14,663 nt of DNA, taken from NCBI GenBank assembly GCA_965368115.1, contig CBDULQ010000077.1, positions 1-14,663 of the forward strand. The letters run 5' to 3'. The notes beneath the pieces were generated by a model. It made no database searches. It had not been told where the DNA came from and saw only the letters and a program-made list of their open reading frames with translations. This DNA comes from CBDULQ01 sp965368115 (lineage in GTDB: Bacteria; Pseudomonadota; Gammaproteobacteria; SZUA-229). Below, piece after piece: positions 1 to 5,385 of the stretch (position 1 is its first letter; each line of letters starts with the position of its first letter). The position numbers and the translations under genes are program-made.

Positions 1-237
1 GTTCTGGATTCCATCACCCGTGCGGCGAACACCATCAACGATATGAACACACTGATCGCGACCGCGGCTGAAGAACAGAATACGGTGGCCGAAGAAATCA
101 ACCGCAATGTGGTGAACATCAGCCAGGGTTCGGACACCATTGCCGAAACCGCCGAGCACAGCGCCGGGGCCGGCGAAGAATTGCGCAATGTGGCGGAGGG
201 GCTGAAGCATCTGGTGTCGAATCTGAAGATTCAGTGA
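1..237 (+). CDS. Methyl-accepting chemotaxis protein, C-terminal fragment
   Basis: The reading frame is open from the first base of the window and ends at TGA 235-237, with a second TGA directly after. The 78 visible residues form a long polar heptad-rich helix containing IATAAEEQNTVAEEINRN, the signature of the distal arm of the cytoplasmic MCP signalling hairpin. In this family that domain forms a dimeric coiled coil that controls CheA through CheW. Sensor, membrane and HAMP parts lie outside the window, so the ligand cannot be guessed. The C-terminus (NLKIQ) lacks the NWETF-type pentapeptide that tethers CheR/CheB in some receptors. No strong terminator follows. The family call is firm; whether the complete protein is membrane-bound is not visible. 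Confidence 0.9.
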   Translation, partial: VLDSITRAANTINDMNTLIATAAEEQNTVAEEINRNVVNISQGSDTIAETAEHSAGAGEELRNVAEGLKHLVSNLKIQ

Positions 238-321
238 TGAATTCGGGCGGCACATGAAGTTCACCCGGCACAGGCTCGATTCGGGTTTTGTTGCTGCGCA
301 TCAACCCTGCGTTTGCGGCGG

Positions 322-349
322 TTGTTAATTCGCCCGCGGCAGATAAAAT
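322..349 (+). promoter_or_regulatory. Predicted sigma70-type promoter of ilvD
   Basis: TTGTTA (322-327) and TAAAAT (344-349) are separated by 16 bases and match the -35 and -10 consensus at 4/6 and 5/6 positions. A start of transcription near 356 would leave a leader of about 30 bases before the ilvD ATG. That is too short for a classical ilv leader-peptide attenuator, and no short peptide rich in Ile, Leu or Val codons is seen. A CGAGG Shine-Dalgarno-like stretch lies at 371-375. The call is by eye only. Confidence 0.5.
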
Positions 350-385
350 AGCCCTCTCACTGAATATTTCCGAGGTCGCTATTCC

Positions 386-2239
386 ATGCCCACTTACCGT
401 TCCCGTACCACCACCCATGGACGCAACATGGCCGGAGCCCGCGCCCTGTGGCGCGCCACCGGCATGCAGGACGGTGATTTCGATAAACCCATTATCGCCA
501 TTGCCAATTCCTTTACCCAGTTTGTGCCCGGTCACGTACATCTGAAAGATCTGGGTCAGATGGTGGCACGGGAAATCGAAGCGGCCGGCGGTGTGGCGAA
601 AGAGTTCAACACCATTGCGGTGGACGACGGTATTGCCATGGGTCATGGCGGCATGCTGTACAGCCTGCCGTCGCGGGAAATCATCGCCGATGCGGTGGAG
701 TACATGGTGAATGCGCATTGCGCCGATGCCCTGGTGTGTATCTCCAATTGCGACAAGATCACCCCGGGCATGTTGAATGCGGCATTGCGTTTGAACATCC
801 CGACCATTTTCGTTTCCGGCGGTCCGATGGAATCGGGCAAGAGTGTCATCGGCGGCGCCGAAGTGCATCTGGATCTGGTCGATGCCATGGTCGCCGCGGC
901 GGACAGTCAGCGTAGCGATGACGACGTGAACACCATGGAACGTTCCGCCTGCCCGACCTGCGGTTCCTGTTCCGGTATGTTTACCGCCAACTCGATGAAC
1001 TGTTTAACCGAGGCGCTTGGATTATCTTTGCCTGGTAACGGTTCGACCCTGGCCACCCACGCGGATCGACGCCAGTTGTTCCTGGAAGCGGGGCGACGCA
1101 TCGTCGACATCACGCGACGTTACTACGAGCAGGACGATGCCAGTGTGTTGCCGCGTAACGTGGCCACTTTCGAAGCCTTCGAGAACGCCATGAGTCTCGA
1201 TATTGCCATGGGCGGTTCCACTAATACGATTCTGCATTTGCTGGCGGCGGCGCAGGAAGGCGAAGTGAATTTCACCATGAGCGATATCGATCGCCTGTCG
1301 CGCAAGGTGCCGAACCTGTGCAAGGTGGCGCCGAACACGCAGAAATATCATATGGAAGATGTACATCGCGCTGGCGGTGTTATGGGCATACTCGGCGAAC
1401 TGGATCGAGGCAGTCTGTTGCACACCGATGTGAGTACCGTACACAGTAAAACCATGACCGAAGCACTGGATCAATACGATGTCATGCGCACCGCGCAGGA
1501 TGAGGTGAAAACCTTTTTCATGGCCGGTCCCGGCAATGTGCGTACCACGGTGGCGTTCAGCCAGGAAAAACGCTGGCCCGATCTGGACCTGGATCGTGAA
1601 AACGGTTGTATCCGCGATATCGAACATGCCTATAACAAGGAAGGCGGTCTGGCCGTGCTGTTCGGTAACATCGCCGAAGAAGGCTGCGTGGTGAAAACCG
1701 CCGGCGTCGACGAAAGTATTTTTAAATTCACCGGACCGGCGCGCATTTTCGAATCCCAGGATGCGGCGGTCGAAGGTATTCTTGCCGACCAGATCAACGA
1801 AGGTGACGTGGTCATTATTCGTTACGAAGGGCCGAAGGGTGGACCCGGTATGCAGGAAATGCTGTACCCGACTTCGTACCTCAAATCGAAAGGCCTGGGG
1901 AAGGCCTGCGCCCTGCTCACCGACGGTCGTTTCTCCGGCGGCACTTCAGGTTTGTCCATCGGTCATGCTTCACCGGAAGCGGCCGAAGGTGGCGCCATCG
2001 GTCTGGTGGAAGAAGGCGATATGATTGAAATCGATATCCCGAATCGCAGCATCAATCTGCAGATTTCCGCGGATGAACTGCAACAACGTCGCGACGCCAT
2101 GAATGCAAAAGGCGAGCATGCCTGGCAACCGGTGAATCGAGATCGTTACGTCAGTCAGGCATTGCAGGCCTACGCGGCCATGACCACCAGTGCTTCGCGC
2201 GGTGCGGTACGCGACGTATCGCAGTTAAAGAAAAAGTGA
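386..2239 (+). CDS. ilvD: Dihydroxy-acid dehydratase IlvD
   Basis: IlvD dehydrates 2,3-dihydroxy-isovalerate and 2,3-dihydroxy-3-methylvalerate to the 2-keto acids that precede valine and isoleucine; it acts in the cytosol. The product is 617 residues, against 616 in E. coli. The start MPTYRSRTTTHGRNMAGARA matches the usual IlvD N-terminus, and CGAGG 371-375 lies 10 bases upstream. Expected active-site residues are visible: D81 (Mg), C122-D123-K124 in SNCDKITPG (cluster ligand, Mg ligand, carbamylated lysine), and C195 in CPTCGSCSGMFTANS. The C-terminal signature DGRFSGGTSGLSIGHASPEA is present. The gene is intact and appears to be monocistronic: the repeat pair begins 11 bases after its stop. 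ilvE, the last step of the same pathway, lies about 6 kb downstream on the same strand but in another unit. Confidence 0.98.
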   Translation: MPTYRSRTTTHGRNMAGARALWRATGMQDGDFDKPIIAIANSFTQFVPGHVHLKDLGQMVAREIEAAGGVAKEFNTIAVDDGIAMGHGGMLYSLPSREIIADAVEYMVNAHCADALVCISNCDKITPGMLNAALRLNIPTIFVSGGPMESGKSVIGGAEVHLDLVDAMVAAADSQRSDDDVNTMERSACPTCGSCSGMFTANSMNCLTEALGLSLPGNGSTLATHADRRQLFLEAGRRIVDITRRYYEQDDASVLPRNVATFEAFENAMSLDIAMGGSTNTILHLLAAAQEGEVNFTMSDIDRLSRKVPNLCKVAPNTQKYHMEDVHRAGGVMGILGELDRGSLLHTDVSTVHSKTMTEALDQYDVMRTAQDEVKTFFMAGPGNVRTTVAFSQEKRWPDLDLDRENGCIRDIEHAYNKEGGLAVLFGNIAEEGCVVKTAGVDESIFKFTGPARIFESQDAAVEGILADQINEGDVVIIRYEGPKGGPGMQEMLYPTSYLKSKGLGKACALLTDGRFSGGTSGLSIGHASPEAAEGGAIGLVEEGDMIEIDIPNRSINLQISADELQQRRDAMNAKGEHAWQPVNRDRYVSQALQAYAAMTTSASRGAVRDVSQLKKK

Positions 2240-2249
2240 CAGCTTTGCT

Positions 2250-2332
2250 GTCATCCCTGCGAAAGCAGGGATCCAGTCTTGAAGAGAATGACGCTGTTCA
2301 TGCAACTGGATTCCCGCTTCCGCGGGAATGAC
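2250..2332. repeat. dRS3-like inverted-repeat element, copy 1
   Basis: This 83-bp element has two 27-base arms (2250-2276 and 2306-2332) that are imperfect inverted repeats of each other around a 29-base spacer. Each arm is itself a small hairpin. The right arm contains ATTCCC-N8-GGGAAT at 2310-2329, which fits the dRS3 pattern described in Neisseria. The left arm has the variant ATCCCT-N8-AGGGAT. It begins 11 bases after the ilvD stop and could fold as a long cruciform or transcript hairpin that protects or ends the ilvD mRNA. No T-tract follows. Similar short repeats are scattered between genes in many proteobacteria. Confidence 0.85.
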
Positions 2333-2376
2333 GAATAAAGCAGAGTTCCGCAAAAGTCAGGGCCTGTATATGCGTC

Positions 2377-2458
2377 GTCATCCCTGCGCAGGCAGGGGTC
2401 CAGTGTTTAAAAAGTCGCGTATGTATTGAAACTGGATTCCCGCGTTCGCGGGAATGAC
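2377..2458. repeat. dRS3-like inverted-repeat element, copy 2
   Basis: This second, 82-bp copy stands in the same orientation 44 bases after copy 1. Its arms are 2377-2403 and 2432-2458, around a 28-base spacer. The right arm again has ATTCCC-N8-GGGAAT (2436-2455). The left arm again has the CCCTGC/GCAGGG variant, now with two changes. The spacers of the two copies differ clearly in sequence but are almost equal in length. The right end lies 59 bases before the original purT start codon, so any purT promoter must lie in or directly beside this element. A TACAAT hexamer at 2465-2470 is a possible -10, but no good -35 is seen upstream of it. Confidence 0.85.
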
Positions 2459-2517
2459 ACGGAATACAATACATATTCATCGTGATCTCGGATCATTTTT
2501 CATTCAGGGGTACAACA

Positions 2518-2619
2518 ATGCACATCGGCACACCGTTATCTGATTCCGCGTCGGGCGTCTTGTTGGTAGTTTCTTGCTGACTGGGACCGTTAGTCATCAT
2601 TGCCCTGCAGCGGCTGGGC
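2518..2619 (+). pseudogene. purT: Broken 5' end of purT with in-frame stop
   Basis: ATG 2518 follows a good Shine-Dalgarno stretch (AGGGG 2506-2510) and opens MHIGTPLSDSASGVLLVVSC, clearly the PurT N-terminus. It reaches TGA at 2578-2580. The same frame then continues LGPLVIIALQRLG straight into the intact body. Aligned to E. coli PurT from memory, no residue is gained or lost between GT and QRLGVEV. Where the family has LLGSGELGKEV, this sequence has LVVSC-stop-LGPLV. The stop replaces the glutamate (E22 in E. coli) that, with the following leucine, contacts the glycinamide ribonucleotide substrate. Clustered base changes, a sequencing or assembly error, or true decay could explain it. Confidence 0.7.
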
Positions 2620-3714
2620 GTGGAAGTGATTGCGGTGGATCGTTACGCCCATGCGCCGGGACATCAGGTGGCGCATCGCGCCCATGTCATCGACATGACT
2701 GACGGCAAGGCGCTGCGCGCACTGGTGGAGCAGGAACGCCCGCATCTCATCGTGCCGGAAATCGAAGCCATCGCCACCGACATGCTGGCGGACATCGAGC
2801 GGGATGGGCTGGCCGAAGTCATTCCAACCGCACGTGCCACCCAGCTCACCATGAACCGCGAAGGCATTCGACGGCTGGCCGCGGAAGAACTCGAGTTGCC
2901 CACCTCGAGTTATGCGTTTGCCGATAGCCTCGAACAGTTACAGAAAGCCATCGATGGCGGCATCGGTTTTCCCTGTATCGTCAAGCCGGTGATGTCGTCA
3001 TCGGGCAAAGGGCAGTCGCGGCTGGAAAGTCAGGGCGATGTGAAAACCGCCTGGGACTATGCCATGCAGGGCGGCCGGGTGAATCAGGGCCGGGTCATCG
3101 TCGAAGGCGTGGTTGAATTCGATTATGAAATTACCCAGCTCACCGTGCGCGCACTGAATGCCGGCGGCGATGTGGAAACCCATTTCTGCGCCCCGGTGGG
3201 CCATGTGCAGAAAAACGGGGATTACGTGGAAAGCTGGCAACCCCAGGCCATGTCGAGCGTGGCACTGGACGAATCGCGGCGCATTGCCGGCGCGGTCACC
3301 GAAGCACTGGGCGGCCGCGGTATTTTCGGTGTCGAGCTATTTATTAAAGGCGATCAGGTCTGGTTCAGCGAAGTCAGTCCACGCCCCCACGATACCGGTC
3401 TGGTGACCCTGATTACCCAGTGGCAGAGCGAATTCGAATTGCATGCGCGCGCCATTCTTGGCTTGCCGGTGGATAGCAGCCTGCGTAATCCCGGTGCCAG
3501 TGCGGTGATCTACGGCGGCATGGATGCGGAAGCCATCAGTTTCAGTGGCCTGGAACAGGCGCTGGCGGTGCAGGGTAGCGACCTGCGACTGTTCGGCAAG
3601 CCGGAGTCCTTCAAAAAACGTCGCATGGGTGTGGCGGTGGCCTATGGTGCGGATGTGGATGAAGCCCGGGGTCGTGCACGACTTGCGGCATCCAGGGTGG
3701 AAACCCAAAAATAA
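2620..3714 (+). CDS. purT: Formate-dependent GAR transformylase PurT, body of gene
   Basis: PurT makes formyl-glycinamide ribonucleotide from GAR, formate and ATP in purine synthesis; it is an ATP-grasp enzyme. The open frame gives 364 residues from GTG 2620, but that GTG is an internal valine (the V of RLGVEV in the family) and has no Shine-Dalgarno site. The true gene would start at 2518 and encode about 398 residues, against 392 in E. coli. Conserved parts include VPEIEAIATDML, the ATP-binding SSSGKGQ loop (residues 126-132), GVELF and FSEVSPRPHDTG carrying the metal-binding glutamates, and the C-terminal FGKPE and RRMGV. The body shows no other damage, so loss of function is recent or the stop is an error. 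A protein begun at 2620 would lack the N-terminal substrate-binding loop. Confidence 0.85.
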   Translation: MEVIAVDRYAHAPGHQVAHRAHVIDMTDGKALRALVEQERPHLIVPEIEAIATDMLADIERDGLAEVIPTARATQLTMNREGIRRLAAEELELPTSSYAFADSLEQLQKAIDGGIGFPCIVKPVMSSSGKGQSRLESQGDVKTAWDYAMQGGRVNQGRVIVEGVVEFDYEITQLTVRALNAGGDVETHFCAPVGHVQKNGDYVESWQPQAMSSVALDESRRIAGAVTEALGGRGIFGVELFIKGDQVWFSEVSPRPHDTGLVTLITQWQSEFELHARAILGLPVDSSLRNPGASAVIYGGMDAEAISFSGLEQALAVQGSDLRLFGKPESFKKRRMGVAVAYGADVDEARGRARLAASRVETQK

Positions 3715-3791
3715 ATCCCGCAATGGCGCGGCCGTGGCATCTATTGGCTACACTCTGATTATCGATAACCGATCAATCCGAGAGCCTGTCC

Positions 3792-4373
3792 ATGTCCGAA
3801 CCATCCACCGTCGATTCCGTTAAATCCACCGCCGCCAAACCGGATCTGGACTGGAGCCAGGTCAAGGAAACCGTGCTCATGCTCCGGCTGGCGGCGGCGC
3901 AGATCGATTTTTCCCTGCATGAAGGCAACAGTTCGGTGGATGCGCTGACCGATTCGTTTACGGGTATGGCCGAGAGCATGCAGGCGATTCAACAATCCGC
4001 GCAGCAGATATTCCGTAAATACAGTATCGAAGACCAGCTCAGTCAGGACATGATGCAGCACTGTGATGCCGTGTCCTCCAAAGTGCAGCAGGCCATCATC
4101 GCCTTTCAGTTCTACGACAAACTGGTGCAGCGCCTGGATCATGTGGTGGACAGCCTGTCGCGGCTGGGAGAACTGGTGGGCGACGCGTCCCGACTCTACT
4201 CGCCGAACGAGTGGCGCGGGCTGCAGGAAAGAATTCGCTCCCGCTACACCATGGGTGAAGAGCGAGAATTATTCGATGCCCTGATGAACGGTGAAGACAT
4301 TCAGACGGTATTGGATAGAATGCGGGAATGGGCACAAAATACATCAGCAGATGATGATATAGAGCTCTTTTAG
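3792..4373 (+). CDS. Predicted all-helical CheZ-like protein
   Basis: This 193-residue protein is acidic, has no signal peptide or membrane segment, and is predicted helical over most of its length. I do not recognise it as a named family. Two features resemble CheZ, the phosphatase that dephosphorylates CheY-P. Residues 105-115, FQFYDKLVQRL, carry a D-x3-Q pair (D109, Q113) with the same spacing as catalytic D143 and Q147 in FQDLTGQ of E. coli CheZ. The extreme C-terminus, DDDIELF, resembles the acidic-hydrophobic tail ending in Phe (DDLLDSLGF) that binds CheY. The central helices (about 45-125) would form the CheZ-type hairpin. It is transcribed alone, 77 bases after purT. The nearest chemotaxis gene is the MCP fragment at the left edge. 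It could instead be an unrelated helical protein. Confidence 0.6.
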   Translation: MSEPSTVDSVKSTAAKPDLDWSQVKETVLMLRLAAAQIDFSLHEGNSSVDALTDSFTGMAESMQAIQQSAQQIFRKYSIEDQLSQDMMQHCDAVSSKVQQAIIAFQFYDKLVQRLDHVVDSLSRLGELVGDASRLYSPNEWRGLQERIRSRYTMGEERELFDALMNGEDIQTVLDRMREWAQNTSADDDIELF

Positions 4374-4511
4374 CTGACCTTTTTCTTGTTAAATGTGAGA
4401 AAGATGGCGTAATTAGCTAATTTAAATAACAATTTGCTCAAAAAGTGCTTTACTGGATGAGTGAATTCCGCTATGTTGCAGGGAACAAAATGATTAAAGA
4501 CGAGACTTACC
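4374..4511. other. AT-rich intergenic region upstream of djlA
   Basis: This 138-base stretch is far more AT-rich than its GC-rich surroundings, especially 4378-4450. It probably holds the djlA promoter. TTGTTA-like and TTGCTC-like hexamers are present, but none has a convincing -10 partner at 16-18 bases, so I do not mark a site. No long inverted repeat and no open frame with a ribosome-binding site is seen. An ATG at 4490 opens a different frame from djlA. Confidence 0.4.
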
Positions 4512-5300
4512 GTGGCAAGTTTTGCAGAAGTGGTTACCCAGACCTTCCGGTCACTTACCCCTGAAGCCCTTTCCGAGCGCCTGTTCGGCGAATCCCTCGA
4601 CGCCTGGTGGCAGAACCACCAGAAAAATCTCGAAGCAACCGTTTACAAAGGCCCCATACAGCAGGCCTTCTTCATCGCGACATTTGCCGCCATGGGGCGG
4701 CTGTGCAAGGCGGACGGCCGGGTCGGCGAGAAGGAAATCAACAGTGCACACGCGGTTATGGACCACCTGGGCCTGGACAAGGCGCAGCGTCGTATCGCAG
4801 CGAAACTGTTCAACGAAGGCAAGCAGGGTGATTTCGACGTCGAGGCGGTGCTGAGTCGTTTTTATCGTATCAGCAGTCACCGGGTCAGCGTGCTACAGGT
4901 GTTCATCGAGTTACAGTTGCAGGCCGCCATTGCCGACGGTCCGCTCAATGACATCGAAGAAGCGCTGCTGATGCGCATGTGCAAGCGGCTCGATGTGTCC
5001 CATTCCATTTACCTGCGTATCAAGCGACGCATCATCGAGAACCGTGGCGCCCAGGCGTTTCCACAGCCTCAGCCGCGCCAGCCGATGAATCTGGCTAATG
5101 CCATGCAGGTGCTCGGCGTATCGCGCTGGGTGAATAAAGACGAACTCAAAAATGCCTATCGCCGCCTGCTCGGCAAGTATCATCCGGATCGTATGTTGTC
5201 CCGCGGCTGTACCCAGGAAGAACTGGATCAGGCCAACAGCAAGGTCCAGGAAGTGAAACAGGCTTACGAAATCGTCGGTAAGGCGCGAAAGCTGATCTAA
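4512..5300 (+). CDS. djlA: DjlA-type co-chaperone (TerB-like plus J domain), no anchor
   Basis: DjlA-family proteins stimulate the ATPase of DnaK through a C-terminal J domain. This 262-residue protein has a central TerB-like helical domain (about 45-175) with AFFIATFAAMGRLCKADGRV and FIELQLQAAIADGPLNDIE, both close to E. coli DjlA. A Gln/Pro-rich linker (183-191) leads to a C-terminal J domain (about 195-262) with the HPD motif at 224-226. E. coli DjlA starts with a single transmembrane segment. Here the N-terminus (MASFAEVVTQTFRSLTPEAL) is not hydrophobic, and the frame is closed by TGA at 4491 upstream of the start, so no anchor is hidden there. The start is GTG with only a weak GACGAG-like site before it. 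It is likely soluble or peripheral and transcribed alone. Confidence 0.85.
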   Translation: MASFAEVVTQTFRSLTPEALSERLFGESLDAWWQNHQKNLEATVYKGPIQQAFFIATFAAMGRLCKADGRVGEKEINSAHAVMDHLGLDKAQRRIAAKLFNEGKQGDFDVEAVLSRFYRISSHRVSVLQVFIELQLQAAIADGPLNDIEEALLMRMCKRLDVSHSIYLRIKRRIIENRGAQAFPQPQPRQPMNLANAMQVLGVSRWVNKDELKNAYRRLLGKYHPDRMLSRGCTQEELDQANSKVQEVKQAYEIVGKARKLI

Positions 5301-5302
5301 GG

Positions 5303-5314
5303 CCTGTTAACAGG
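5303..5314. repeat. Perfect 12-bp palindrome after djlA
   Basis: CCTGTTAACAGG reads the same on both strands and starts two bases after the djlA stop codon. It is too short and lacks a T-run to act as a standard terminator. It could be an operator half of the glnE promoter region or chance. Confidence 0.4.
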
Positions 5315-5346
5315 TCCTGATCCATTAACATTTCTCCGAAATCGGG

Positions 5347-5378
5347 CTATGGTGTGGGCGCACCACAACACACCATAG
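5347..5378 (+). promoter_or_regulatory. 10-bp inverted repeat directly before glnE
   Basis: CTATGGTGTG (5347-5356) and CACACCATAG (5369-5378) are perfect inverted repeats around a 12-base loop. The right arm ends 7 bases before the glnE ATG, so a hairpin in the mRNA would cover the place where a Shine-Dalgarno site belongs. The only purine stretch left is TGAG at 5381-5384, too close to the start. It could be a protein-binding operator or an RNA element limiting glnE translation. Which one cannot be told from sequence alone. Confidence 0.45.
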
Positions 5379-5385
5379 TCTGAGC

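Noticed and set aside
263..289. Possible terminator after the chemotaxis gene (ACCCG 263-267 with CGGGT 282-286, then TTT)
   Set aside because: The stem is only 5 bp with a 14-base loop and a short T-run, too weak to call.
119..868. Long minus-strand frame of 249 residues
   Set aside because: It lies antisense to the MCP end and ilvD, with no recognisable domain. It is a GC-rich shadow frame of the real genes.
2250..2458. CRISPR-like array
   Set aside because: There are only two units, each an inverted-repeat composite rather than identical direct repeats with unique spacers, and no cas genes are present.
2298..2480. Minus-strand 60-residue frame with CHSRERGNPV and TPACAGMT
   Set aside because: It is a conceptual translation of the inverted repeats. 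Such SRERGNPV/TPACAGMT peptides are a familiar artefact of these repeats, and there is no ribosome-binding site.
2578..2580. TGA in purT read as selenocysteine
   Set aside because: PurT is not a known selenoprotein and the position is normally glutamate. The only nearby hairpin (GCCC 2602-2605 with GGGC 2616-2619) has no SECIS-like loop. The neighbouring codons are altered too.
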